This document shows positions 1-30,229 of a stretch of DNA of 34,447 nt, in pieces; within the stretch, counting starts at the first letter, position 1; each line of letters opens with the position of its first letter. Origin of the DNA: Branchiostoma floridae (Eukaryota; Chordata; Leptocardii; Amphioxiformes; Branchiostomatidae); the NCBI RefSeq assembly GCF_000003815.2, contig NC_049993.1, positions 8,438,951 through 8,473,397 of the forward strand. The letters are read 5' to 3'. The position numbers and the translations under genes were made by a program. The notes beneath the pieces are model-generated. The model was not told the DNA's origin. It worked only from the letters and a program-made list of their open reading frames with translations, and did no database searches.

Positions 1-485
1 AGTAGCGCCCACCCCCTGGAAATAGAGAAGGGGCGGTACAAGAAGTTACCTGCTTGCGCTCTTTGTGAAAGAACTTGTATTTACTAGTCCTGCACGTCAA
101 ACATTGTGAAAGACGAAACACAACTTATTTCAAACTGTTCTTTCTACTATCACGAAAGAAAAGGAATTTTGAAAAAGGCCACTAAACTCCTACCAGATTC
201 GCCTGTGTTTTACAGACTAAAAGAAAACTACCTTCCTCCTAACATCACAGAACCCACACATTATAGAAAAGGTGTGGTCCTCCGTCTTCCACTGTCTCAG
301 GAAAAGGAGTAAAACCCAACAAGTTACAGTTTAGAGTTAGCTTTTACTAGCGTTAGACTCTAGAGTAGACCTATTCCATACTGTTCTACACTATTTGTTT
401 GTTTGTCCCTTTCATGGTACACATGTGTACCTGCAATTAGCCATCGGACAAGAATTTGCAATAAACTATTATCATTATAATAATA
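1..485 (+). mobile_element. 3' end of a degenerate non-LTR retrotransposon (LINE)
   Basis: Bases 1-312 read in one frame as the C-terminal tail of a LINE polyprotein: a LEIEKGRY motif, a cysteine cluster (CALCERTC), one in-frame TAG near 85, then VKDETQLISNCSFYYHERK. This Cys/His pattern after the reverse transcriptase is typical of non-LTR elements. About 170 bp of 3' tail follows, ending near the TTGCAATAAACTATTATC stretch. The same tail and protein occur on the minus strand at 488-1040 and 23403-23800. The copy is truncated at the window edge and dead. The exact clade is not resolved. Confidence 0.7.
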
Positions 486-487
486 TG

Positions 488-1040
488 TTTACTGTAAGTT
501 CTTGCCCGAGAGCTAGTTGCAAGTGACACAAATGACGTATACAGACAATGTTAAACAATATAGTAAGCAACTATATTGAATAAGTCTATATTCTAACGCT
601 AAAATGTATCTTATTGGGTTTGACGTCAGTTTTGAAACAGCAGAAGACGCATGGACATAGCCTCAATAGCAGGCTCTCTTAGGCCTTTTTTTTTTAATAT
701 ACACTTTTGCTGGCCATTTCTTTTTGTACTGATTCGCTGATTGCTGCACTTATCTGACTGCCGTCCTTATCAGCGACCCAGCACAAAAAGAAATGGCCAG
801 CAAAAGTGTATTAATTATGAGCAAAAAAAGGCCTCAGAGAACCTGCTAGGGATGGAATTTAGTGACTTCTAGATCTTTGAACAGCTTCTTTTCTTTGTTG
901 ATCGTAGAAGGGACATGTCGAAATAAAATGTGTTTCGTCTTCTACCATATACAACATATAGTATTTACAGGTCCTTTCGCACACATTTAACTTCTTTGCC
1001 CTTGTTCTATTTCAAGGAGGTGGGCACTAATTCTAACAGC
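488..1040 (-). mobile_element. Minus-strand remnant of the same LINE, tail-to-tail with the first
   Basis: The reverse complement of about 880-1030 aligns with the coding end of the 1-312 copy (lysine/arginine-rich segment, Cys cluster, then a decayed KDETH-like stretch). The reverse complement of 488-660 matches that copy's 3' tail, including TTGCAACTAGCTCTCGGGC and the AAACCCAATAAG segment. Coding capacity is destroyed by stops and frameshifts. A MITE at 667-848 sits inside it, so the MITE inserted later. Confidence 0.6.
667..848. mobile_element. MITE, 182 bp fold-back
   Basis: The ends are long inverted repeats: TAGCAGGCTCTCTTAGGCC on the left and the near-perfect complement on the right, followed inward by the arms ACACTTTTGCTGGCCATTTC and its complement. 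There is no coding capacity. No clear target-site duplication is visible. It is inserted in the minus-strand LINE remnant. Confidence 0.8.
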
Positions 1041-1645
1041 GTAGATCGGATTCATCTAGTTCTAGATATTTTTCATAGTATATGCTATCTTATAAGACTT
1101 ATAAAACCTTAACTTACCCGAATCTAAACTCAAATTATGACAGAAGGTTTGGGTATACTTGTGAACGGATAAGGGGTTTCAGACTGTACATAGCTTTACG
1201 TGCTTTGGGTGACAGTTTTTTTTTTCTAGGCATCTGCCTGAAAAAGTTATATTCAGGCCTAAATAGCAATAGGAATGAACCATTTCCAACTTTTCTTGCC
1301 CAAATGAGAATGTTTGTTTCGGGAAGGAACGGCCGTATTTGTGAAGATAGTGACTTTTGTTTTCTTTAAGTTAACATCAAGTTTCCATTTTATACAAAAG
1401 TTTCTTATCATTATCATCTCAGTGGTATAGGATCGAGGTTGAACATATTACCAAACATATTGAATACCGTTACATTAGATTCTTCATTTCTTTTTTCAAA
1501 TTTTCGTCTTTGACCTGTTGGTAAATATACCAAAGATTAGATTCCATCATAACTCCACTCACCTGCAGCTGATTGCAGTGCAGTGTCGCCTGCATGGCCG
1601 CGGAGGTCACTGACGTCATCAACTGTCGGACAACCGGATGTTTCG
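1041..1645. other. Intergenic DNA, no feature seen
   Basis: AT-rich unique-looking sequence. Short open frames here have no recognisable domain and no convincing splice context. Confidence 0.5.
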
Positions 1646-1853
1646 TACTCTCCAAGCGGAGGTTAGGCTATTTTGTGACGTTTTCTTAGTTGTTTTTATC
1701 GGGCTTTGTATTCTGTCATGTTTTTTGCAAGTCCGCAAGCCAAATAGGTTTTGACCATACAAGATACAATACAAAATAGAAAGCCCGATAAAAACGACTA
1801 AAAAACGTTAAAAAAAATGAACCAGCAGGAGCCTAACCTCTGCCTGGAGAGTA
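1646..1853. mobile_element. MITE of the TACTCTCCAAGC family, copy 1
   Basis: A 208 bp inverted-repeat element. The left end TACTCTCCAAGCGGAGGTTA matches the complement of the right end (AACCTCTGCCTGGAGAGTA); inner arms contain TTTTTATCGGGCTTT and AAAGCCCGATAAAAA. Related copies lie at 5421-5618 and 5709-5885. No clear target-site duplication remains. Confidence 0.75.
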
Positions 1854-3069
1854 AAATTCTGACCCTCATCCGTTACCAGGGTTACATCCTCTCGCTGTCG
1901 GGTCCAGCAGTGGTGGCCAATCCGCTACTCGTCCGCTCCTCTCCGCTTCCAGCCTACTTCCTCTCTCCAAGCTCTCTCCTAAAACATGAAGCAGCCCCCG
2001 TTGCCGCTTCCCCGGCTATTCTGCGCACTGCATCCTCCCTAGCTCTTCCTCTTATTAATCTCAGCACTGTCAATAACTTCCAAGCTGACTAGGCTGGGAT
2101 GCCTCTACAGTCTATACCCCACTTCTTGCGGGAATAACCAGGCCTGACATCCTTTCTCTTTACAACACTGTACATAGCAGGTCCTGGTACTGTACTAGCT
2201 CTCTTTTCTCTCGTGTGCTTCTTCACATCTTTTCCTCCCACGGCACAGTAAGCTCAATCAGTATGATATTCTTTCTCTCCTCTGACCAGAAAATTGATGT
2301 TGACATTAGTAAGTGTTTTCCAAAGTATGTATTCTTATCTACGTCATATATTTGCTCTTTTTGCAGCTGCTTTGTACGATCTAAAGCACGGTTGATATTG
2401 ATGCGCGCGCGGATGTTATCCATATAATAAAACTAGAGTTCCACGAAATCATACCTTTGCCAAATGAACCAGGTTTGTTATGTAGATAATGTCTTTAGAC
2501 ATAAATATGCTACTCACTACATGTAATTTAATTGTTATTTGATAAAGTCACACAAACTCTTATCAACTAGGTTCGGCAACCTCATACCTCCATGATATTT
2601 TAAGTGCTTCTGTAAATGTTATGCACATGACTTACTAGGGGGCCCCAAATCTAATCATCTAGTCTTGGATGCGACAATACCAGCCAGTACTGACGTAATA
2701 TCATAAATATCAAAGATTCAAAGATCTCAGGCAAGAAACAGTCCCTTGAGACTTGCAAAATGTAACAGGCGTCAGGGCAACCCTACAGAGGTGGAGTAGA
2801 GATACAATTTTTTAATGTTGGAATCTCATACTCTTTATTTATACGCCTCTCGGAGTCTGTTTACTTTAACTTCCTCTTCCTCCCTCACTCCCACTTTGTA
2901 TGATAGGGGTCAGGTATGTGGTAGGGGTGAGAACAATGAAGGTCATGTTCGATAATGGACCCCTAGTGGCTTCCCAAGGTACTGCAGCAAAACTTCAATT
3001 TTTTATATCTCATTTTATGGACATGCGGTGGTCGTGATATCTGAGAGGTAGATAGCTCTTTGGGCAGAC
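1854..3069. other. Intergenic DNA, no gene recognised
   Basis: Contains a pyrimidine-rich stretch (about 1880-2060) that is open by chance in one frame beginning inside the preceding MITE, and AT-rich DNA. No domain, splice pattern or RNA gene was recognised. Confidence 0.5.
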
Positions 3070-3226
3070 AGTAAGCGCTAATCTCCAAGCAGATTCCTCC
3101 GGTGGCATAAAACAGTAACACATAAAACAGTGGCCAATTTTACCCCTCTGCCGGCTGAAGTCCTTCCCCAGCTTATGTTACTGTTTTATGCCACCGGAGG
3201 AATCTGCTTGGAGATTAAGTAAGCGC
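3070..3226. mobile_element. MITE with 9-bp target-site duplication, Mutator-like
   Basis: The element spans 3079-3217 (139 bp) with perfect inverted repeats of at least 40 bp beginning TAATCTCCAAGCAGATTCC. It is flanked on both sides by AGTAAGCGC (3070-3078 and 3218-3226). Perfect arms and an intact duplication show a recent insertion. A 9-bp duplication with long inverted repeats fits Mutator-like elements; that family assignment is inference. Confidence 0.85.
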
Positions 3227-3617
3227 TATAAGATTGGCCCTAGCGTCATATATCACCGATACATATAACATAACTAAGAATGTAAACCTGCGGTAAAGGA
3301 TTACGCTGTTGATGATATACCTGATTGTTACAAGATGACAAATGTTCCCTGTAAGGCACTGTAACACGCACCGCAAAGTTGACAGACTAATGTATCATTG
3401 ATGTCAGAAGATTCTACGAATCAAGAGATGATTTCAATGTCCTTTATGGTAAAAAAAAAACAGTTCAGAAATGTGCCATGTTTCACCTCTTGACTTCTTT
3501 TGATTCTCCTAATCTTTCTCCGATTTATCTGGTCACCTGAAATTTCATCGAATGTATTGTCAAGGTGTTAAAGCTTGTTGCGAATAAAAGATATTTCCAC
3601 TTTTGAATCTAGTCTAC
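3227..3617. other. Intergenic DNA, no feature seen
   Basis: No gene, repeat structure or RNA recognised in this stretch. Confidence 0.5.
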
Positions 3618-4065
3618 CGGCAAAATTTGCCCCTAAAATGCAGTGCAGGAAATTGGGATTCAGGGGGACCAGATTTCAAAATTTCTAAAGTCCCCCTTGG
3701 GACGGCTCCCGCCTTCGGCGCTGAACATGGTGGAAATATGCTGCCGGAGCGTCGTTTACAAGCAAAATGTGCCCCTGAAATGCAGAAAATGAAAAGTTTC
3801 AAAGGGTCCAGATTTAAAAGTTTATCCGCCCTTCAGACGGCTTGCGCTTTCGGTGCTCACGTAGTGAAAATATGTTTGGGCGGTATGTCTTTGCCCTCAA
3901 ATGTTTTTTTTTCTCTAGAAATTTCATAAGATTTAGCTTGATCTGTGAGCAAAATCTGTCTCTCAAAATGCAGGAAATGGCGTTTCAGATGGTGCAAATT
4001 TCAAAAACTCCCCGAAACTACCTTGCGACGGCTCGTACCTTCGGCGCTTGAAATGGTGAAAATGC
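3618..4065. repeat. Three diverged tandem repeat copies
   Basis: Three units begin with GCAAAATNTGYCYCTNAAATGCAG at 3620, 3762 and 3949 and end near CTTCGGCGCT..GAAATGGTGAAAAT. Unit lengths are uneven (about 142 and 187 bp) and copies have diverged, so this is an old tandem or nested repeat. Open frames across it are accidental. Confidence 0.6.
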
Positions 4066-4773
4066 ATGTATATTTGTATCGGAAAACTGATCCTAATTGC
4101 AGCCGCCATATACTCATATGTCTTAAGAAATACAGTGACAAGCTAAACATAATGCATAATTCGAACATACTAAGAAACCAAAATATGTGTCAGAAGAGCA
4201 ACCAACAGCATCATACGAAGTTCCCGACTTAGAATATGTTCTCTACAAAATACTACTCCGTGTTCCCAGAAGCTCCGTCAACGCCGCGGTATGGGGAGAA
4301 CTAGGAGCTTTCCCATTATACATTGACACCCAGACTCATCTGATAAAATATTGGCTCAGGCTGCAGAACATGTCTAATGACAGACTAGAACTGTGAAAAA
4401 ATCACGATGTAGCTGTCGAAGGACACCAAGATTGGGCTGCACATGTTCAAGATAAGCTAAGGCGACATAGATTCCGAAATATTTATGTCAAATAGTTTGG
4501 AATATCAACTTCGATTGATCATATTTCAGTTGTTTCTGCATCAATTTCATTGTATTACATATCAATAGAAAGCTTGTTTGCTTCTCTAGAGCTCTGTTTT
4601 ATTTGGTCAATAGTTTGCCAAAGTGTAAGGAAGCAACAGACACTCACATATCAAGCTCACATACACACAGCAACCTGATCTGATGCTCCTTGAGAAGTAA
4701 TTTGAGAAAAAGTGAGCCAGCAACTATTCGGCTAGATGTCCTAGATTACTGAAAGCATTTTTTCCCTTACATG
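4066..4773. other. Intergenic DNA before an assembly gap
   Basis: AT-rich DNA with no recognisable gene. If gene A extends its 5' end this far, this could be promoter or first-intron sequence, but nothing in it shows that. Confidence 0.4.
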
Positions 4774-5369
4774 NNNNNNNNNNNNNNNNNNNNNNNNNNN
4801 NNNNNNNNNNNNNNNNNNNNNNNNNNNNNNNNNNNNNNNNNNNNNNNNNNNNNNNNNNNNNNNNNNNNNNNNNNNNNNNNNNNNNNNNNNNNNNNNNNNN
4901 NNNNNNNNNNNNNNNNNNNNNNNNNNNNNNNNNNNNNNNNNNNNNNNNNNNNNNNNNNNNNNNNNNNNNNNNNNNNNNNNNNNNNNNNNNNNNNNNNNNN
5001 NNNNNNNNNNNNNNNNNNNNNNNNNNNNNNNNNNNNNNNNNNNNNNNNNNNNNNNNNNNNNNNNNNNNNNNNNNNNNNNNNNNNNNNNNNNNNNNNNNNN
5101 NNNNNNNNNNNNNNNNNNNNNNNNNNNNNNNNNNNNNNNNNNNNNNNNNNNNNNNNNNNNNNNNNNNNNNNNNNNNNNNNNNNNNNNNNNNNNNNNNNNN
5201 NNNNNNNNNNNNNNNNNNNNNNNNNNNNNNNNNNNNNNNNNNNNNNNNNNNNNNNNNNNNNNNNNNNNNNNNNNNNNNNNNNNNNNNNNNNNNNNNNNNN
5301 NNNNNNNNNNNNNNNNNNNNNNNNNNNNNNNNNNNNNNNNNNNNNNNNNNNNNNNNNNNNNNNNNNNNN
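4774..5369. other. Assembly gap, 596 N
   Basis: A run of N. The non-round length suggests an estimated size. It is one place where the missing signal-peptide exon of gene A could lie. Confidence 0.98.
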
Positions 5370-5420
5370 GGTAGTATGTTCTTCCACCACCGCCAACTGA
5401 CAGGTCTAGACAAGTTAGTG

Positions 5421-5618
5421 TACTCTCCAAGCAATGGTGTTTTCGGCAGTTTTTGACGTGTTCAGTTGGGTCTCTGCTGGGCTTTCTATTGTGTATTGTT
5501 TTCTTCACGTCTGTTTGGCCGGCGAACATGCCGGGCTCCTGTACAAAATTGAAAGCCCCACAAAAAGGCCTAAAACACATGAAAAACAGCCGAAGCGCAA
5601 CCTCTGCTTGGAGAGATA
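5421..5618. mobile_element. MITE of the TACTCTCCAAGC family, copy 2
   Basis: Left end TACTCTCCAAGCAATGGT pairs with the right end AACCTCTGCTTGGAGAGATA. Inner segments (GGGCTTTCTATTGTGTATTG and TTGAAAGCCCCACAAAAA) match those of copy 1 at 1646-1853. About 198 bp, non-coding. Confidence 0.65.
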
Positions 5619-5708
5619 CAGTATAATACACATAGTGTAATACACATCTATGTAGAATTTTTGCCCTGTAGGAGTGTAAGGTGAATATAGCTTAGTTCAC
5701 GGTGATAT

Positions 5709-5885
5709 GTACTCCCCACGCAGAAGGACTGGTTTTAACGTTGTTTTTTTTTTTGTTTGTTTTTTATTTTGCTATGTCGCCAAACCAAGTGTTTAAAGAG
5801 GAAGTTTAAACAAAAAAGAAGGCCCGACAAAACCGCCTGAAAAAAAAACGTCAAAACCAGTCGGAAGCTCCTTGCAGAGGTTTGG
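5709..5885. mobile_element. Degenerate third copy of the TACTCTCCAAGC MITE family
   Basis: The left end TACTCCCCACGCAGAAGGAC and an inner GACTGGTTTTAACGTT pair with AACGTCAAAACCAGTC and a right end near 5885. Internal GGCCCGACAAAACCG resembles the GCCCGATAAAAACGAC segment of copy 1. The ends have decayed. Confidence 0.45.
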
Positions 5886-6138
5886 GAGCAAAATTGCGGC
5901 ATTGTTATGTGCCGCGTCTTTCGTCCGCCCTCCCCAACAAGGGCGGGACAAGAAAGAGGCATATGATAAAGTCTCAAATTTTTCCCAACTGCTCGGAGCC
6001 GAATCTCTGTTGGGGGCGTAAGGGCAGGCAATATGCCTAACTAGTCGATCCATGGTGGGTTTGATAACAAATACACATCTGTGTTTGGTTGGTGTGAATG
6101 AAAGGTGTAAAAGGCCCCTCCCCCTGGAGTTAATCCTC

Positions 6139-6432
6139 GATGTAGTTTTTCAAAACCGACGTCGGTTTTCAAAGCGATGTAGTTTTTCAAAACCGACGTC
6201 GGTTTTCAAAGCGATGTTGTTTTTAGAATCGACGTCGGTTTTCAAAGCGATGTGGTTTTTCAAAACCGACGTCGGTGTTCAAAGCGATGTGGTTTTTGAG
6301 AACCGACGTCAGTTTTCGAAAGCGACGTGTATTTTCAAAACTGACGTCGGATTTCGAAAGAGCTTCGACGTCGGGTTTCGACGTCGGGTTTCAAAAAAGC
6401 GATGTCGGTTTTCAAACAGCGACGTTGCAACG
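6139..6432. repeat. 37-bp minisatellite, each unit holding a palindrome
   Basis: About seven units start with GATGTAGTTTTTCAAAA or a close variant; the first starts are at 6139, 6176 and 6213 (37-bp period). The core AAACCGACGTCGGTTT is a perfect 16-bp palindrome in the first units and decays toward the 3' end. It lies 400 bp upstream of the first visible exon of gene A, so it is either in its first intron or in its upstream region. Confidence 0.85.
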
Positions 6433-6722
6433 TAAAATAACGAGCGAGAGGTGACCGTGACATCGGATACCTAAAATGTCGACCGACGCGCAACCGGGCT
6501 ATCGGCCTCAAAATACAACGCTCGGAACCGCAAACTACACAATTACCCAAATATCTAGTTAACCTTGTGAGGACATTTATAACATTCATGCATTTTCATT
6601 TATTTCATGTATTACTGAATTTCTACACGATTGACAAACTATAAATCTCATGTTATCAAAATTTCTTCACATACCACTTTATTATGCATCAGCAAATCAA
6701 GCCTTCCAATCAAGTTAACATA

Positions 6723-6835
6723 CCTTTGTACTTCAAGGAGGCCGCAGTATCATAGAGGCTAAACTTAGCAGTATCACAGTATCATAGAAGCTTACCTAGC
6801 AGGTAATGTACTAATGATCATGTCGTATTTTACAG
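6723..6835 (+). other. Intron end shared with paralogue gene B
   Basis: This segment before the first PAN exon aligns with 29882-29971 of gene B (both contain ATCATAGAGGCTAAACTTAGCA and AGGTAATGTA then TTTTACAG). The matching non-coding flank shows that the two genes arose by segmental duplication. 6831-6835 is the acceptor. Confidence 0.75.
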
Positions 6836-26316
<19,481 letters not shown>

Positions 26317-26397
26317 GAAGTGTCGATTTTCGTAAACGTTACTAAATACAGTAGGTAATAAGTCTGAATGACTTAATTCGTTTTTTTTCTGACACAG

Positions 26398-26421
26398 CAT
26401 TACACATCACTGCTGAGGTAG
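26398..26421 (+). CDS. Possible alternative terminal coding exon of gene A
   Basis: If CAG/GTGGCT at 26301 is used as a donor, a strong acceptor (GTTTTTTTTCTGACACAG) at 26397 joins in frame to HYTSLLR and TAG. It would replace VATL by a tail with one tyrosine. Sequence alone cannot choose between the two ends. Confidence 0.35.
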   Translation, partial: HYTSLLR

Positions 26422-26941
26422 ACCTACAACCGCTACGTCCGATTACGGAGACTGAACTGTGTTCCTAGGTGAGCAACGGCACCATCACAAAGAACATCAT
26501 GGCACGGTCTTTAAAACTAAGCTGAACAGTTTGTTTAGTTTGTTCAGTGTTGTAAAGCATGTTGTGTGATCGAGTCATTAATTGTTATGCATCAGTTGTA
26601 AACAGTTCTTATTGTTATTTTCCAACTAAAGGACCGGAGTTGTACTCCTCATAATGTAAAGGTAATCAGTAGCCATAGAGATAGAATTACATAATAGGAT
26701 CTACGAAATGATCGATTTATACTATAGGATAACATTCTGTGTTGCATTGTCAATTTTCTATTGATTATTTCATTTGACACTTAAGCTATATATATTCTGA
26801 CCCAAATACTGTGGAGGCACGTGCTTTTTACGAAGTTGGAGGACCGTTTATCCCTCATTGTGTAACATACCAAGTCATATGAAATTTCATGGTTATTTAC
26901 AAAATATTGTCCTGATGTCTATCTGTGTGTACGAATATATA

Positions 26942-26986
<45 letters not shown>

Positions 26987-29056
26987 GTAACTTTGATAGA
27001 CCAATGAAGACTAGAGAAAGTTTATTGATAATTAGTAGTCTGCATAAAATTGTCGCCCATCCCCTACATTCGTAAAGTTGTATTTGCTTGATTCCTGAAG
27101 TCTTGCCACAATTTGCTGCAATAGTTAGATGACGTAGAATTCATAAAACAGGATACAGAAAAGTACTAAGATTAACGTCAACATAATCGAAATTCCTACC
27201 GTAACGGTAAACTGTTGTCAGTGGACATAAGTCTAAGTTTTTCACCACCAAATAAGGTCAACCGAGGTGAGCTGTCGAGTAGCTATTGGAACCTGTTACT
27301 GACATTAACTAAATAAGCCTTTGATTTATGTGCGTAAAACAGGTCTTTTGTAGATTGTCGAGGCAAACATAGCGGTGTATTTGCTGTACACGTAACGTTC
27401 GCCAAGTGGGAAAGTACTCACTTGGCTTGGGTCAGTACTCTACATTTTAAACTACGGCAACTTTAAACGATAGCCTCGGAGAGAGACATCTTCATGTATG
27501 AGATGTTCTTTTATGAAACAAAATCATGGATTGTGGAGACAATACTAGTAATCTATTGTATTAATCAAATTGATTAATTTAATTAATGTGTTTCAAGGCC
27601 CAGGGCATTCACTATAAATGAAGAAAGTCCATTTGACAAACATGCATACATCGCATTGGAGTGGAGAGCATACTGAGTCAACTTTGCACATGTGACTTGT
27701 TTATCTACAGCAGCACATTATATTGGACATGCTTGGAACTTATATGACCCTTATGCTCGTGTTGTGACTGGGTCTGATTTGTTGTAACGTGTCGGAATGC
27801 TTGTTTGACATCGGGTGTTTGTCATCTGAACCGATGTGTTTCTGCAACACTGCATGTGCACAGATCAGTTTTCTCACAACTACCATTGTTATTCAACAGG
27901 TCCGTCTCGTGTGTACTGAAAAAAATTATATAACATGTCCGTTGTATTCATTAATATATCGGGTGTATTTGCAGCAAGACTGATATAAGTTAAGGCCACA
28001 CCGACTTAGTTTTATGGACGACGTCCTCTGGAGACCCAAAAACTAATGCGCAAGGGCGAAAAAAATACATCACAAAAATGCTGCTAAACCACAGGACTAA
28101 ACGTAAACATCCAACCCATTATTTCCCAGGCTTGTTTTGTCACATGTTTACCTCCCGTAAGACTGTAAGAGACAACCTCGCCATTTCAGTCATGTTTATA
28201 TTGCCACTCTTGTGTAAAGAGGAAACAAGGGCGCTGTGGCCCATGCCTCGACCTTACCCCGGAGAGCAGAATCCTGACTAGCAGGCATAAAAATTCTGAT
28301 TGACCGATATTGGGCGACATGTGCATGGCCACTTTCTTTTAGATCAGACGAAAATCAATAAGCGTAGATGCCATCCATAAATTTATGGCAGTGTGCCCTA
28401 ATTGAATTCAACTAGAGGTGTTGCCTCAAACAAACCTATTGGTGTCGTATTTTTAAAGGTATTGTTAGTTCCACAAGGGGAGGTAGGGTTCCTTTAAAAA
28501 GAGGCGTAGCGTCAACTGCATAAAGGCGACAATGTCGTGCTAGTTGAAGTGAAACTTATTTATGATCAAATTTATGATCATGCAGGCGACGGCAAACATC
28601 GCTCAGTGTACAGGTTTAGATAACTTTCACGACCTGTACCTTTTGAGGGGAGGGACGGCAAACACTGATTATTTTCATCATTCTGTTGTTTTTTTCGTCG
28701 ATTTAGCAGTGCATAGCGTTGATTGGCGATTTTCAGAATCTTCCAATTTGGACTGATGCGTCCATCCATAACTTACCGATTCAGATATGTGCTACCCACG
28801 GAAATATGTGTTTGTGGGCGGGTTTGTGTTTACCTAAGGTTACATTGTTTCTGCTGGCGTTTGGGTTAATGTTTTACTTAGGTTCAGGGCGTCACTACTA
28901 TTTGCTGTGTCGCCGCGCAAGCGCACTGCACAAACTACAGGAGGAAGTTACAGCAGAAAAAAATAGTGACCGGGAACAAATTTTTTTTCCTGCGTTATAT
29001 TAACTGAGACGAGAAACTTACCGAGGGAAAGTGCAATGTGATCACCCTATATCAAC
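26422..29056. other. Intergenic region between genes A and B
   Basis: Holds the 3' UTR of gene A and the upstream region of gene B. I saw no canonical AATAAA in the first kilobase. A TA microsatellite lies at 26938-26985 and a 17-bp palindrome TTAATCAAATTGATTAA at 27561. Short open frames (27789, 28078, 28562, 28719) show no domain. No clear TATA box before gene B. Confidence 0.6.
26938..26985. repeat. (TA)n microsatellite
   Basis: Nearly pure TA dinucleotide run downstream of gene A. Confidence 0.9.
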
Positions 29057-29159
29057 ATGGGGAGTATCTTGGATGTCTATAGCACAAAGCTTCGTCCGTT
29101 TCTACCAGGACCAGCCGTCGTTGCTGTAATCCTCTGTATTTTTACAGTGGTGTCGTCAG
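29057..29159 (+). CDS. Gene B exon 1: start codon and signal peptide
   Basis: MGSILDVYSTKLRPFLPG then PAVVAVILCIFTVVSS, split codon after the last Ser. A basic start followed by a hydrophobic core and small residues is a signal peptide. An in-frame TGA at 29039 and a good context (A at -3, G at +4) fix the start. Donor GTGGGT, phase 1, fits the phase of the PAN exon at 29972, giving Ser-Ser-Asp at the junction. No similar exon is seen for gene A. Confidence 0.87.
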
Positions 29160-29971
29160 GTGGGTGATAATCTTGTTCTATAACTTAACTCTCAACAGCT
29201 GCTTTCATTTCCGACATCGCTAATGTACATCACAATTATGTGACGTTGCAGAAAAACACAAGACAACTATGCTTCTATATGTAGCTATTTCGAACACAAA
29301 AAGGTACATCTTTGGCTCTTTCGCCCTGGTATTACAGTGAAGTGATCTGAAACCAGGTGGGATTGTTACTGAAATAGTCACAGATAAAACTCGGACGCCT
29401 TTTTTTAGCTTGGGTCTTCATTATTTTCGGAATAGTCCACGTTTACACAGAAGTACTTTGGAAATGATAGTTAAGTGTTTTAGAACACTCCGCGTTGATA
29501 GGTTTTCCATTTGCATTTTTAGTTGTTTTATAAAATAATTTATGTGCATTAAAGAGAGAGTTATTCTTTTGACACATTCGGACAGGGTAGGGTAAGGAGA
29601 GGGTAACATACTTAACCTGTAGTGTCCAGCATTAGCTCATTGATTTGACAATGCACAGTGCACAAAACAATCATGATATGACTCTAAAATTGCCACATTC
29701 TTCATGTAGTATACATGTAGTAAGGGAGGGGTTCCTCTGAGAGCCTGACAACGACCTGCCATGAGAGATGATTTACAGACTTTCAGTTTCATATTATAAG
29801 CTTTTATCACCTTACCCCGTTTGTGATCATCATGCATCATCGTGTCAAGTCTTTTAAAGTTTTTGAACTAAATAAAAGTATTTCGTGTGCTTCAAGAAGG
29901 TCACAATATCATAGAGGCTAAACTTAGCATGGAATCAGGTAATGTATTTATTATTATGTCCATTTTTACAG
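29160..29971. other. First intron of gene B
   Basis: AT-rich, 812 bp. The last 90 bp match the sequence before the first PAN exon of gene A (6723-6835). No other feature seen. Confidence 0.7.
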
Positions 29972-30229
29972 ACTTCGTAAGTTACTTCACGATGACAGAA
30001 AACGAGGGGTTGGATCAGAATAACCATGAAACTATAGACAGCATCACTCGAGAGGAGTGCGCCCGGCTCTGCCTACAGGGGTCAACAGGAGTCACTCTGG
30101 GACAGTGCAGGTCCTTTGACTACAAGAAAGGTGGAAATCCTGTTCAGTGCATATTGAGCAGGTTCAACGATGATGACGAAAATACAAATTTAATACCTAC
30201 TGATGACTTCGACTATTACCAAAGGAACG
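29972..30229 (+). CDS. Gene B exon 2: PAN domain 1
   Basis: Phase 1 to 1, 258 bp, the same length as PAN 1 of gene A. DFVSYFTMTENEGLDQNNHE, then EECARLCLQG, QCRSFDYKKG, QCILSRF and DFDYYQRN. About 68 of 86 residues match gene A; most changes cluster at the first 20 residues and in the loop after FNDDD. Later exons of gene B are outside the window. Confidence 0.93.

Noticed and set aside
1817-2092. 91-codon plus-strand frame
   Set aside because: It starts inside a MITE, has low-complexity Leu/Ser/Ala composition from a pyrimidine-rich tract, and shows no domain or splice support.
4724-5631. Long open frames on both strands across 4774-5369
   Set aside because: They are open only because the N run has no stop codons.
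6052-6435. 127-codon plus-strand frame with repeated Phe-Lys
   Set aside because: It is a translation of the 37-bp minisatellite.
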